Shown: positions 1 to 11,052 of the stretch, in pieces
Layout of the letters: each line of letters begins with the position of its first letter
How positions within the stretch are numbered: position 1 is the stretch's first letter
Assembly: GCA_018881555.1 (NCBI GenBank)
Contig: JACAXG010000268.1
Span: 364,912 to 428,911 of the forward strand
Length of the DNA: 64,000 nucleotides
Direction of reading: 5' to 3'
Source of the DNA: Amblyornis subalaris
Lineage: Eukaryota > Chordata > Aves > Passeriformes > Ptilonorhynchidae
Program-made: the position numbers and the translations under genes
Notes under the pieces: model-generated
The model's database searches: none
The model's input: only the letters and a program-made list of their open reading frames with translations
What the model was told of the DNA's origin: nothing

Positions 1-40
1 GCCTCAAAATCAAAAGATGAATAAATCCAAGATGCTTTAT

Positions 41-214
41 CAAATCACAGATCCATTAAGGTTGGAAAAGGCCTCCAAGGCCATGGAGTCCAAGCTGTGA
101 TTGATTCCCAGCCCAGAGCCCTGACTGCCACGGCCAGGCCTTCCTTGGACACCCCCAGGGATGGGGACCCCACCCCGATGTTTAACACCCCTTTCCACGA
201 AGAAATTCCTCAGC
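41..214 (-). mobile_element. CR1 fragment, type C 3' end
   Basis: Read on the minus strand this matches the copies at 28553-28956 and 54850-55065: GGAATTTCTTC, then a CCATCCCTGG...GTGTCCAAGG block, the GCCTGGCCGTGGCA block, ACAGCTTGGACT and a terminal GATCTGTGATTTG. Compared with those copies it lacks about 25 bp around GAGCTGCCCAGGGAGG and has a changed stretch after GCTCTGGGCTGG. The 5' part is missing, as is usual for CR1. It has no coding capacity. Confidence 0.85.
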
Positions 215-1516
215 AAAGGCAAGGAGTTTCTGCAGGATTGGGATGGGCATGGAGTCCACAGGCCCCGTCCCTTGTTCCCTGGTGGAGGTGGAGGCACCGA
301 GTGAGATGGTTGAAGGTTAAATCCTTTTTTTATAAAAAAGATTCTCATAATTAAGTATTTTCCACCGTGTTCAGTTTCAGGAAAAGGAGGATATCATCCA
401 ACAGGATTGTGAAATAAAGGCAGCAAAAATGCAAATGTGTCCAAGTCCCTTAAAGTTGTTTTTTTTTTTTTCCATTTTATTTTCTAAGTAATCTTACTCT
501 AATCTGTTGCAGAATGTGGTGTTTGGTATCCAACTGTATCCATTTCCTTCCTATTCCTAGAGACAGATTTATTCCCAAAGGGAGGAGGGGCAGAGAAGGA
601 AGAAAGGAACAATTTTTATAATACTTCCAAATTTTCTAGAAGCATTTAATGCAAGTCTGGAGGAAAATGGAGCCCTTCCTGGTGTTATTTAATACAAGCA
701 TTCAAGCAGAGCCCTTACAGTGCTCATAAATAACTGTTTGTACTCACAGGAAGGAAAATTATGTTTTGATGAAAGCTCATTAAAGAAAAAAAAACCACTT
801 TTTTCTGCTTTACCACAAATGCAACACTTTGCTGGCAGAGCAGGTTTCAGGAAGAGGGCAAACTGCAGGATAGCTCCGTGGAAAAGGAACGATTGCTTTC
901 AAACTGGCNGGCAGGATTGCATTAGCATTTCTCAAGTGCCTCCCAAATTTTTCGATCCTGNAAGAGCCATTGGACATTTCACATTCCAAGTGTTGTGCAA
1001 TTTCTCTGCAGATCCTGCTTGGATCTGCCTGTGTAACCATGACCCACCTGCTCCAGCACATTCACTGTATGGACTTTATTCATTTACACCACCTGAAGGT
1101 AAAAAAAATTCCTTTAATCCAGGATGGAAAATCCTACAAAAATCTGCACTGCTCCTCCGAGCACACACACCTCTGAGTGCTGGGATATTTTCTCTTGGAT
1201 AAGAGGAAATGGTAAATTTGCCCTTTTTTTTCCTATTTAATTGCTATGAAAATTGCTATGAAAACTTCCAATCAACTCATTTTTCCCTTCCAGAGCCACC
1301 AAAAAAACTACAAAGCATCTGCTGTTGGCACAGCCCTACCACAGCTTTTGTTCCCCTGNGTCCTCAGCCCTGTCCTGTGAATCTTCTCTCCACCAGGAGT
1401 GTCCCAAGTGCAGCTTTCCAGGGTCCTGGGAACAGAGAAAATTCCATGCCCATGTCACCTCTTAGCCCTCATGTCCAGGTTTTATTTCCCAGCAGGAATT
1501 AATTCCTGCACTTTTT
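215..1516. other. unique non-coding stretch
   Basis: No gene or recognised repeat. It holds a poly-T run near 461-470 and a 12-bp direct duplication (TTGCTATGAAAA) at 1241-1264. The open frames here are short, cross N bases and resemble no known protein. Confidence 0.6.
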
Positions 1517-1735
1517 ACCCCAGCACCCTCTGGGGGAAGAACTTTTCCCTGANCTCCANCCTGACCCTGCCCTGGCACAGCTCCAGCCATTCCNTGGGTC
1601 CTGGCAGGTCGCAGGGAGCAGAGATCGGAGCTGTCCCNGGTGAGGCCTGACCTCAGTGTCCTCTGCTCCAACTGGACATTCCAAGTACCCTCAGCCATTC
1701 CTCGTGTGNTTTCTCTTCTAGACCTTCTCCAGGAC
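1517..1735 (-). mobile_element. CR1 fragment, type D, 3' end missing
   Basis: The plus strand carries CCCCAGCACCCTCTGGGGG followed by AAGAACTTTTCCCTGA, a close match to the copy at 6107-6342, and continues through TCTCTTCTAGACC-like text typical of antisense CR1. The terminal 3' segment (TATCCTGAGTTGGAAGGGAC side) is absent, so the copy is truncated at its 3' side and diverged. It contains several N bases. Confidence 0.7.
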
Positions 1736-2367
1736 CTGGACAGAGCCAAAGCAGAGCCAGGTCTGGATCTCCTGAACCTTTTACCAAATCTCATTTATAG
1801 CTGAGCATCACTGACCTCAACACCAACTCACCTTGCTGCCTGGAAGTGATGGACACACCTTTTTTTTAGGGATTTTAGTAGGATCTGGGCCCGGTGTAGA
1901 GGTTTAACTCCATCCTTAACTCCCCCTCGATGCCTTTCCAGTGGTTATTATTTGCTCCCAGCTCTGCCTCGGAGAAGGCAGGGGAGAGAAGCATTTACGA
2001 GGCTGTTCCCTCTCCATGTTAATAACAGAATGACACCAAAAGGCCGATGGAAGAAATGCAGGCAGGGAATGTGAGCTGAGATCCTTCGGGAAGGCAGATC
2101 TGGCCAGAGAACTGCTCCCGAGGCTCTGCTGGCTCGGTGAGCATCGTCCTGTGCAGGGATGGGGACGGGGATGGAGGAACCTTCCTTGGCNTCTCCCTAA
2201 AATTTGAGTCCAAGCACCCCGAGTTTCAGGTAATTCCTAATTTTAACATTTCCAGACGGAGAAAGCTGGAATAACAGAATCAAAACAGAGCGAGAATGGG
2301 TGTGAGAGCAGCAAAGAGCAGCAGAGATACAAAACATTGTGAAAGGAATAAAATCACTTCAAAAAAA
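1736..2367. other. unique non-coding stretch
   Basis: No gene, RNA or repeat recognised. Moderately GC-rich sequence between two CR1 remnants. Confidence 0.55.
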
Positions 2368-2445
2368 CAGAATCACCAAGGTGGGAAGAGACTTTTGAGA
2401 TCCTGCAGTGCCACCATCACCCCTGCACCACCATCATCACCCCAA
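2368..2445 (-). mobile_element. CR1 fragment, type B 3' end only
   Basis: The antisense 3' terminus reads CAGAATCACCAAGGTGGGAA then GAGAC...GATCCTGCAGTGCCACCATC, matching the start of the copies at 13624 and 36642. Only about 80 bp are left. Confidence 0.7.
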
Positions 2446-3849
2446 AGAACTCCTCAAACCCCTTTTTTAATGTTCTGTTTTTAAAAATCCACACATTTAC
2501 GGGGGGNAAAAATATGGAAACGCACGTGGTTGTAGAAACTGATCACCGAAACAATTTGCAGGAAATAAAGGAAAGGCAAGGTGTGGAAAACAGGAGAAAA
2601 TTAAGGAAGATACAACCANGCTGTGCATCCTCCCCCTCACACGAGGCACTCCCTGCTCCAGGCAGGGAAGAATTTCTGCCCAGAGCACTTGGACAAAACA
2701 AATCGTGTTTGGCCCTAGCTAAAAACTTGTTTTCCTGGTGGTTTTGGTGCTCCAAAGCTTCAAAAGTAGGTTGATATCGTGCAATAAAGAGCAAACCTGA
2801 AGTGAGGAAGGGGGAAAAAGGGGAGGGGGATTAACACCAGTTTAAAGCCTGTCAAAGCCAGGCAGCTCTCAATGCAAAAGGGAGCCAGGGTTAAGGTCTT
2901 TGCTTGATTCACTGTTACTTGAGAGCTACAGGAAATTAAACCACAGAAGCTCGGGTCAGGAAGCATTAATAAAAGCAAGGGGATTCAGAAGGTTGGGGGA
3001 AAAAAATGTTATGACGGTTAAATGTCATTTTTTTGCGCTTCGGGNATGCTCAGGTGAGGGTATGGAGCACGCTGTGAGTGTGGCTGGAGCTGTGCACGTT
3101 GGTGTTGTCGCCGTGTTTTTCCCGGATTGGCCCATTCCCAGCCCTAGTGGACTATTACTCACNCACAGCCTCAATCCAAACAGCGCAGGGCATGGACATT
3201 CCAGCATCTGTTAGGAATTGTGGCAGCTCCGGAGGGCACGGCCGCTCGTGTTTGAAGTGGGGACCCTCCGGTTTGGGCGAGGAGCTGTGGTGAGCAGTTT
3301 GCTGCCTTTGGTGGAAAAAGAAATGCCAAGTGGCGGGAACAAAGCGGGGAATGTTTGTCCTTGTTTGGAGCCACTTTAGCTGGAAGCTTGGCCAAAAAAA
3401 AAAAAAAATGGTCTAACTCACAGCAGAACTTTGGGAATTAGATAACCGGTCCGAAATGGCACAAACTGGGGGGTTCCTCTTAAAAACGCCTGGGTTTGGC
3501 ATTCTGGAATGGTTTAATCCATGTTTTTTCACCAAGGATAAGCACGGCATGGTGGGCACCTTTTCCTTTGTGGTTCTACGGGAGGCCCCGGAATTTGTTG
3601 GGCTCTGGGTCTGCTCTATCCCCGGGTTTTGGATGTGTAAAACGTCCAAAAGGAATCATCCTTCACTGAAGCCCTCTTGCCCCTTTCCCAGCACTAAAAA
3701 GAAAGCTGAAAGTCTCTATCGTCGTCAAGGCACCCCCTTAATGGAAATCTTTGACGTGAGTGGAGCAGTGGAAACACTCAAACTGCTGGAAATGGCCAGG
3801 AGAAAGAGAAAAAAAGGGAAAAACCTGGCGAGAACAACCCCAAAATGTG

Positions 3850-4030
3850 CTCTTTGACAGAGAATCATAAGCTTGATTCAATTATAAAAAAGCTACTCGA
3901 GCCCCAGCGCACAATAATAAATCAAGATCACTTACTTGAGGTGCTTTGTTATAAAGCAGCCCTGTTTCCTTCTTGGATTGATGACTAAAAATCCTGCTAA
4001 AGATTAACTAGCTGCCTTTAATTTCATTAA
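3850..4030. promoter_or_regulatory. candidate conserved non-coding element
   Basis: Repeat-free, AT-rich block dense in homeodomain-type words: TTTGACAG (MEIS-like), GCTTGATTCAATTATA, AATAAATCAAGATCAC, GGATTGATGAC (PBX/HOX-like), AGATTAACTAG and TTTAATTTCATTAA. It also has CTTTGTT (SOX-like). The motif assignments are established consensus words; enhancer function is inference. It could be ordinary AT-rich DNA. Confidence 0.25.
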
Positions 4031-4654
4031 GGGGGAAAAAGGCAGCATCTCCCACATTTTTCAGCTTTCTGCAACCCCCTCCCTGCACTCGGTTATTGGG
4101 TTAAAGGCTGACGAGGCAAAGCCTTCTGAAGTCGTTTTGTTTCAGGGAATGTTATTCCCCAAAGTGTTTGGAAGATTTGTTCTCTTCCTCTTTCTGCAGT
4201 AATTCCCACGTCAGTACAGAGCCCACGGCCTTCCCNGGGGTTTCAGGGATGAGTCGTGCGGATCAGCATCAATGGGAACAGTCCCAATTGATGGGGGTCA
4301 CTTCCCCATTTTCCACACAGATGACAAAAGACCAAATGCCCAACAAATCCTTCATTGCTTTGGGTTTGGGCCTTGATTTGAGCTGATCCTACTAGGCATC
4401 CACTGTTATCTGGGATTTTCGTCATCTGATGGGTTGCTCACGTCGTTTCCAGGATTTGAAGGATTCCTGCACAGGAAATCTTGGGACAGAGCGGACATCT
4501 CTCCACATCCCCCCTGGTGCACAGCAAGAGCTGGATAACCTGGTTAAAACCGAAAAAAANCCAAAAGGAGTTTTCCATATTTAAATGCATATTTCACTCA
4601 CAAAGCATTCCCCNTTTTCCCCAGGTATGTGAGAAAGGATTGTGCACTCAGCTC

Positions 4655-4800
4655 TCCTGAAATAATTAAAAGGTCATCAGTTTGCTGTCACTGGGCTGAT
4701 ATGCTTTAATTACATTCTAAAAATCTATTGAACAAGCTATCAAAGGCAGATTACATTGCTGAGAGGTGTTCTTATTTTACCAACAAACCAATGTCTGTTG
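4655..4800. promoter_or_regulatory. candidate conserved non-coding element with TCF/LEF-like site
   Basis: Repeat-free AT-rich block with AATAATTAAAAGGTCATCAG, GCTGTCA (MEIS-like), GCTTTAATTACATT and ATCAAAGG at 4739-4746, which matches the TCF/LEF consensus. GCAGATTACATTGC follows. Function is inferred from motif density only. Confidence 0.25.
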
Positions 4801-5018
4801 AGGAGGAGGAAGGCATGAAAATATGACCTGAGCCCAGCTTTAAAGGAGCTGAGATGGANCCAAATCTTCTGGGCTGCAGCATTNTCTGGATTTGCCAAGC
4901 AGAGAACTGGGCTCAAAAATGAAGAACGAAAATTTAGATAAGCAGCAGATCGTGCACATCCACACTCAGCATCATTTTGGGTTCAAATTTGGGTTCAGAC
5001 TGAAATAGGGGAAATTTA

Positions 5019-5140
5019 GGTTAGATATGAGGAAGGAATTGTTCCTGGGAGGGTGGGGAGGCCCTGGCACAGGTTGCCCAGAGAAGCTGTGGATGCCTCT
5101 GGATCCCTGGAAGTGTCCAAGGCCTGGCTTGGAGCAACAT
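5019..5140 (+). mobile_element. CR1 fragment, type A
   Basis: Sense CR1 text from GGTTAGATATGAGGAAGGAA through GAGGCCCTGGCACAGGTTGC to CTTGGAGCAACAT. It stops before the TGGGATAGTGGAAGG block, so the 3' terminus is missing. It is diverged from the type A consensus at several sites (GGATGCCTCTGG for GGCTGCCCCTGG). Confidence 0.85.
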
Positions 5141-6106
5141 AATTCAGAAGTACAACTCTTATCCCTAAAAATTGAAGTTACATATTCATACTCAATCCAA
5201 ATGATCTCCAACTGATTTGCTTTCCAGCACACTCAGAATCTTAGCAGGAAGCTCCAATGTGAAATTAATCCTATTTGATCCCATCAAAAGTAGAAGAGTT
5301 TTCCCTCCTGTCAAACAAAATGGCACGGAAATATTTCCTCAAGTGGAATGAGGAAAGATGAGTTAAGCAAAAAGAATGGAATNTAAGACGTTTAAAAGAT
5401 GATCTCAAGGATGTATTTATTGGAAGTGCCTGTTGGAAGGGCAGTTTTCCCTTTGCTCTTCACCAGGACAAAAGAGGACAAAAAATAGAAAAAGAGGAAA
5501 TTTTCCAGATTTGGAACTCTGTCCCTCAGCTTGGGACTCCAATCTGCCTCATAAATTTTTCAGGATTAAATAAGCACAACAAAAAGGCAGTTTGAGAATA
5601 AAGGAATGAGTTGAGGGTCCATAAAACCACAGGGAATTTTTGGCGCCCTTCTCAGGAGGAGTTTCCAGCACCCTTCAGAAAATTTCCTACCAAAATCACC
5701 CACNGTAAGATGGAAGATCTAAAATCTCCAAAAGATTGGTGCCATCGTGTCCCAAGGCTGCTGAAAGTGTCCCTGACCTCTGTGTCACACGTCTGGAGCC
5801 GCTGAGGTGTCCTCAGGTCTCCTGCAAAAACAGGGAGCAGGAGGGAGGAGCAAGAAAATCCAGACAAAATGACACCAAAGGAACAGGCTCCTGCCAATGA
5901 TGGTGCCATGTCCTTTGGAACAGACACTCCAAGAGCTGTTTAAGCCTGTGGCACTTCCAAGAGGTCTTGTTCCCACTATCCTTGGAGAGGACGGAAGCTC
6001 TCCTGCATTATTATTCCAAGGAGGGGGCACTCCATGGACCAGGCTCCTGAACTCCTGAGGGGCCTGAGAGTGGAAGCTGCAGCCAAGGCATGGATCATCA
6101 GCTCAT
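5141..6106. other. unique non-coding stretch
   Basis: No gene or repeat recognised. Mostly AT-rich up to 5600, then GC-neutral. No coding signal. Confidence 0.55.
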
Positions 6107-6342
6107 CACAGGGAATCATGGAATATCCTGAGTGGGAAGGGACCCACAAGGATCATCCAGTCCAATACCTGTCCCTGCAAAGACACCCTAACTGTCCCAC
6201 CCTGTGCATCCCTGGGAGCGTTGTCCAAGCGCTCCTAGAGCTCTGGCAGCCTCGGGGCCGTGCCCATTCCCTGGGGAGCCTGTTCAGTGCCCCAGCACCC
6301 TCTGGGGGANGAACCTTTCCCTGATCTCTGACCTTGATTTCA
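6107..6342 (-). mobile_element. CR1 fragment, type D 3' end
   Basis: The antisense terminus begins CACAGGGAATCATGGAATAT then CCTGAGTGGGAAGGGACCCA, continues with AAGGATCATCCAGTCC, GTTGTCCAAGCGCTCC and CACCCTCTGGGGGANGAACC. This is a well preserved 3' segment with the 5' part missing. It lies next to a sense type A copy, so two CR1 insertions are placed 3' end outward and 5' ends together. Confidence 0.9.
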
Positions 6343-6439
6343 CTGCATTTTTTCACTGCNCTTCACTGCTAAAGGATCTCCCTCTCACCCCCCGGTTAAA
6401 AGGCTTGATTAAAAACCTTTGATGGTGAGAGAGTCAGGA

Positions 6440-6800
6440 TAGTCCAGCCTGGAGAAGAGAAGACTCCAGGGAGGCCTTAGAGCCCCTTCCAGTGTCTAAA
6501 GGGCCTCCAGGAGAGCTGGAGAGGGACTTGGGACAAGGGCTGGAGGGACAGGACAAGGGCCAATGGTTTCAAACTCCCAGAGGGCAGGGATAGGTGGGAT
6601 ATTGGGAAGGAATTGTTCCCTGGGAGGGTGGNGAGGCCCTGGCACAGGTTGCCCAGAGAAGCTGTGGCTGCCCCTGGATCCCTGGCAGTGTCCAAGGCCA
6701 GGTTGGATGNGGCTTGGAGCAANCTGGGNTAGTGGAAGGTGTCCCTGCCCATGGCAAGGAGTGGAACTGGATGATCTTTAAGGTCCTTTTCAAGGTCTTT
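6440..6800 (+). mobile_element. CR1 fragment, type A, nearly to the 3' end
   Basis: Sense text from CAGCCTGGAGAAGAGAAG through GAGAGGGACTTGGGACAAGG, TGGGATATTGGGAAGGAATT and GTGTCCCTGCCCATGGCAAG to ACTGGATGATCTTTAAGGTC. The final CCAACCCAAACCATTCTGTG part is replaced by TTTTCAAGGTCTTTAAATCC. Four N bases fall at sites where other copies have G, C or A. Confidence 0.92.
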
Positions 6801-6806
6801 AAATCC

Positions 6807-6825
6807 TCTCTGGGCAACCTGTGCC
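6807..6825 (-). repeat. 19-bp inverted copy of an internal CR1 segment
   Basis: TCTCTGGGCAACCTGTGCC is the exact reverse complement of 6641-6659 in the CR1 copy just upstream. It is either a tiny inverted CR1 scrap or a rearranged end of that copy. Confidence 0.6.
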
Positions 6826-8080
6826 NGTGCCAAATGGCACCAGAACATTTGGGAATGATTCNGGCAATATGTTCTCCACGCAAGCCCCAAAAGCAGTTTA
6901 TAAATTGTCATTCCCTNTTCCTTTTATGACATTATTCTTTTTTTCCTGACTAAAACCAAGGGAACAACCGCATGGTCCTCCGTCTTCCTTCCCGTTACAT
7001 ATAAACCCCGAGAATTAGAGACTTTCCCTCCCTCCCATGTTCATTGTGGCCTCTTGTTTTCTGAGATACTCCTAGAAATTTCCACAAACTTNTCCCAACA
7101 ACGAGGCCGAATTCTCACCACGATTTGGTTGGAGAAAGCACCACATCCAAACCCAGGACACTCCCATTGCCTGTTGGGAACNTTTTTCCCTCACACCAAG
7201 CGTAGGCAGCCGCCTGAGGAACCAGATTTTCCGCACAGCAGAAAGCGTCGACCCCGAGCACACAAATCCCGGCTCCTACCATCTCCTCCCAGCTGGCAGG
7301 GCTGCTTCTCGGGATCCTCTTCCACACATTCCCTTTCCAACCAGCCCCGCGTGAAACACCCCCGGGCCTGTGGTCAGCGGCCGCACGCCGGCTCTGCCGC
7401 TCCGCTCGCCGACCGCACGCTGCCATCGATCAATCCCAAATTGGATTATTGTGGGGTTTAAAAGCGCCTCAGCAGCAGAAAGCGGCGGGAGGAGGCTGGC
7501 GAAGCAGAGATGGATCGCGGAATAAACAGGCCTCAGTGACAGGATCTCAGACTGAATTGATCACTGTCAGCGAGTTAGTGGTCAGCTGTCTGACCTCCGG
7601 GGCCCAAAGCAAACATCAGAATAATGTTTAGACAAACACATTTGATTTTGGAGGTAATGGGTATGTCAACTAAATGACAAACCTTGGAAAGGTCAAAGGG
7701 AGAGCCATTTTTCAGGCTTTTTTCAGGCATTAATCGTTCGTTTGGGGAGCGGTGTCTCTTCGAGCTGGACAAGAGGGAGAACTTCACTTTTTGTGTGTGT
7801 CCTCACGGGCACCAAAAATTGTTCAACTACTGAGACCATTCCCAACAAACCCAGGCTGGCGGTAAACCCTGCCGCTCCCAGCTTCCTACAGAACCACCCT
7901 AAAAGCAGTGGAGTCAGGATTTGGGGCTCTGGAGGAGTTTTAGGGCTTTAACCCCACCACAGTTCCCTGTAGCAAGGGTGGGGAAAGGCAGTTCTGAGCA
8001 CCTGGATGAAATCCAACTTCTCCACCNGCACTGGGAGGTGCCTCTGGCACATCCCGGCATGGCGCCACTCGTTATCCCAT
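6826..8080. other. unique stretch with a CpG-rich segment and a candidate regulatory block
   Basis: No gene seen. CpG density rises at about 7200-7430 (CCGCACGCCGGC, CCGCTCGCCGACCGCACGC). The motif-dense block at 7400-7720 is listed separately. No exon-like frame with recognisable protein similarity. Confidence 0.5.
7400..7720. promoter_or_regulatory. candidate conserved non-coding element with palindromes
   Basis: Repeat-free block with GCCATCGATCAATCC (ATCGAT is an ONECUT/CUX-type word) and TTGGATTATTGTGG. It also has the inverted repeat GGTCAG-CTGT-CTGACC at 7580-7595, whose centre includes CAGCTG. AGGTCAAAGGGAG at 7690-7702 resembles a nuclear-receptor DR1 half-site pair. It lies at the edge of a CpG-rich segment. 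Function is inference; conservation was not tested. Confidence 0.3.
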
Positions 8081-8303
8081 CCACAGAATCCCACAGTCAT
8101 GGAATCCACAGCTTCAGGATCATCCAGTCCCACCATCCCCCAGATCCACCATCGTCACCCCAAGGGCCACATCCAGACACCTCCTGACCACTTCCAGAGA
8201 CTCCACCACCTCCCTGGGCAATGCATTCCCATGCCTGACCTCTTTTGCAGGGATAAAATTCCCTTCCTAGGAAATCTGAACCTCCCCTGATGCAATTTAA
8301 AGC
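8081..8303 (-). mobile_element. CR1 fragment, type B 3' end
   Basis: Antisense text: CCACAGAATCCCACAGTCAT, CAGGATCATCCAGTCCCACC, CACATCCAGACACCTCCTGA, CTCCACCACCTCCCTGGGCA, ATGCATTCCCATGCCTGACC and CCCCTGATGCAATTTAAAGC. The 3' end is intact and the 5' end is truncated. Confidence 0.88.
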
Positions 8304-9252
8304 TTTTGAGTCGACCATTACTGGCCCTGGCTCTTGGGCTGTTGTTTAAACAGTTTTTAGTTTTATTTTTCATTAGATTATTTTTCTCAAAAGATGTGAA
8401 AGTAGCAAAAGATGTTCTTGCAGGAAACACCAGCAGGGTCTTTTTCATGGGGTGTACATCAGAATTGCTTGGGAAATAAATAATTTCTCCCTCTTCTTAA
8501 TTAATTTCTTCTTCTTAGTTAATTACTTCTTCTTCTTAATTAATTTCTTCACACACACCCCTCATCCCCAAGAAACATTGGAACACCAAGGCCCTGTTAA
8601 GGAAGGAAGACTCTGGAACTGGAAATAGGAAGCAGGTTCTACTGTTGTGTAGGAAAAGCAAGGGAGCACTTGGAATATCCTAAAAGTATCTAAAACAACT
8701 GTTTATCTCCGGGGATATAATTTATGTCTGGAAATGAGGAATATTTTTCATTTTATGTTCTCTAGGCCTTGACTTTTAGGTCTGTGTCCTCGCTGCTGGA
8801 GCTGACAAAGTTTTGTTGCAGAATTGATCAAAAGTCAGGAATTTTGTTTGGCAAGAGGACTTTCATCCAAAACAGAAATATCCAAGACAGGAATATTCTT
8901 TCCTCAGAANAATTTAAAATGCAGTATTTTTAAAGTTCTCACATCGTAAAGTTGACGTCATCCCTCTCCTAATTGTGACAATCTCACCTTCCTTAAAGCA
9001 GCTTTCTCCGAAGAAAACCTATTTTAGCCAAACTTTTGTAGCAACNTAATTAATTGGAAGGAAGACAGCATGGAAAATAAGCAGCTTCTTCTTTATTGTG
9101 TCTGCAGTCCATTCTCACAGCATTCCTGGGATTTCTCTAAGCTTCAGCATAGGAATATTTGAATATTGCTGGATTTACCTCAGACTAGGAGGGAAAGGAG
9201 ATAGAAAAACTCCGCAAGANGTTTAGTGATAAACTGCAACTTTATTTTATCA
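8304..9252. other. unique AT-rich stretch
   Basis: No gene seen. It holds the TTCTTC/TTAATTAA array at 8492-8550; the rest is ordinary AT-rich sequence. Confidence 0.55.
8492..8550. repeat. short tandem array of TTCTTC plus TTAATTAATT
   Basis: Three imperfect units of about 18-24 bp alternate TTCTTCTTC with TTAATTAATT or TTAGTTAATTA. TTAATTAA is itself palindromic. Confidence 0.75.
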
Positions 9253-9319
9253 TGGATTGTGGAGTCGTGGAAAGGCTTGGCTTGGAAGGGACCTTAAAGA
9301 TCATTTAGATCCAGCCCCA
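9253..9319 (-). mobile_element. CR1 fragment, type A 3' terminus only
   Basis: GTGGAAAGGCTTGGCTTGGA then AGGGACCTTAAAGATCATTT-AGATCCAGCCCC matches the antisense type A terminus. Only about 67 bp remain. It is followed by AAATAAATAAATA. Confidence 0.7.
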
Positions 9320-9547
9320 TAAATAAATAAATATTTGCAACCAGGTGCAGGTTCTGCCCCCATAGTAACCCACGTCACAAAGTGGGTTTTCTCCATTCAC
9401 TCTTGGTGGAAGAGGAAGGGGACACAGCTTGCCAGAGCTGAAGTTTTCCAGCTGTTTTCCCAAAGCTCGGTTTCCAACAGAACCNGATGGACCCTGGAGG
9501 TGGAACTGCAGGTGGAAATCACCAAATTTTGGGTGGTTACTGTTTAG

Positions 9548-9642
9548 ACACGGCCTGGGGTTGCCCAGAGAGGTTGTGGAAGCTCCGTCCCTGGAAGTGT
9601 CCAAGGCCAGGTTGGACGGGGCTTGGAGCAACCTGGGACAGT
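9548..9642 (+). mobile_element. CR1 fragment, type A internal piece
   Basis: GGCCTGGGGTTGCCCAGAGA, GTGTCCAAGGCCAGGTTGGA and GGGGCTTGGAGCAACCTGGG are sense type A. Both ends are lost; the TAGTGGAAGG block and terminus are absent. A different CR1 terminus of opposite strand lies 230 bp upstream. Confidence 0.85.
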
Positions 9643-11052
9643 GATTCCAGGATCCCAAACCCTTGAGTTTCTCCAGGACATCTGGCAGTGCCACAACGTG
9701 TCCTGGTTCACCGGTCTCCCTGTGATGTTGGAATATCCTTATCCAAGGTTTTCCATCAGCCTTTAGTGGTAATTAATGATCTCCAGTGCCCTTTCCGTCA
9801 TCACTCATCCGTTGTCATCAGGACCAAACCCAATCCTTTGTATCCCAAAAACCCTCAAGATCCGGAACCACCAGCAGCACTTGGCTGTTGGTTGAGCTTA
9901 AACTTAAACTCCGACTTTCCAGGCCGGATTTCACAAATCCTTGTCCCTCCCACCAGCCTTTGGAAAGGTCCTTGCAGCTCCACAGGCTCCACATCGATTC
10001 TCGTGCCTTGTCGAGTGGCTGGAGTGGAGCAAAGTATGGTGTAAAATGAGAGAAAATATTGATTTCCAGAAAGTTAATATTATTAAAAGGCAGTTGTATT
10101 CATCTCCTTCTGGAATTTTAGCTGGGGGTTTTCCTCTTGGAAAATCAATGGAAGTAATAGTCTTGTTATAGCAGGAGCACTTGTTAGACTGTTTTTTCAC
10201 TCCCACGCTTTTAAGTTGTGTTAAGAGCAGAAGAGCTGAAAGGCTATAAACTTATTGACCTGAATGACTGAAGGCTTTATATTCATCATCTTTTTTGTCA
10301 CTTTATCTGGCGGGGAAAAATTGTCGTTAAACAGGATTTTAATTGTGTCTGGTTTACTGTTTGCACCAGAAAAAATACCTCTGAATTATTTGAGGCAAAA
10401 TCTCCTCATCCTAATTTGTTTCAATGATCAGATTTGTGAAAGGACCCAAAAAGCTCTCAGAAAAATTCGACCTGGCACAAAAGAGTTTCTGCAAATTCCT
10501 GGCACGCAGGAATAATTCATAATATTTAATAATAATTAGTAATATTTCCCTTTTAAAATTCAGTTTTCTGTCTCAACAATTGCTCGGATTTTCTCCCAGA
10601 ATCCCTGGGAACAGCTCTTTGCACCTTCTCACCAGTGCATCCCTGACAAGATCCAGTGCACAACTGACAAGGCCAAAGTCAGGTCCGGTTTCAGCTGGAA
10701 ATCAGAATCTCTAAATTTAGCAATAAGCCAAAAAAACCCACAGTTTTCTCAGGAAAAGCTCATAATGACCAATTCCTATCCTCACTCCAACACAGAACCT
10801 GCCTTTTTAGCCCAAACCACCTTCACCTCATATTTGCATCTGGGTTTTCCTGTCCCTATTTTTAGCCAAAATATTTATTTATTAAATAATACACATTAAT
10901 ATAAAACATTATATCAGTAAGAGATACAATTTGTGTTCGAAATCACCTGAAATTTCACCCCAAAATCTTTCCTCTGAAGAGTTGTACAAAGAGAGGAAAC
11001 TGTGGGTGCTGCCAGTCTCATCTCAGGAGCCAAGGAACCACTTGGGGCAGTG
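9643..11052. other. unique stretch with one candidate regulatory block
   Basis: No gene or transposon seen. It includes AT-rich runs at 10512-10550 and 10862-10920, and the block at 10190-10480 listed separately. Confidence 0.5.
10190..10480. promoter_or_regulatory. candidate conserved non-coding element
   Basis: Repeat-free AT-rich block with CTTTTAAGTTGTGTTAAG, AGGCTATAAACTTATTGACC, CACTTTATCTGG (GATA-like) and TTTCAATGATCAGATTTGTG. It is listed for motif density and absence of repeats. Nothing here proves function. Confidence 0.2.

Larger units (their letters stand above)
2446..5018. other. unique stretch with two candidate regulatory blocks
   Basis: No gene seen. It contains a poly-A run at about 3393-3407 and two AT-rich, motif-dense blocks listed separately (3850-4030 and 4655-4800). 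The rest shows neither repeats nor coding signal. Confidence 0.5.

Noticed and set aside
7200..7440. CpG-rich segment as a gene promoter
   Set aside because: CpG density is moderate, no TATA, initiator or exon-intron pattern follows, and no frame resembles a protein. Kept only as part of a candidate regulatory block.
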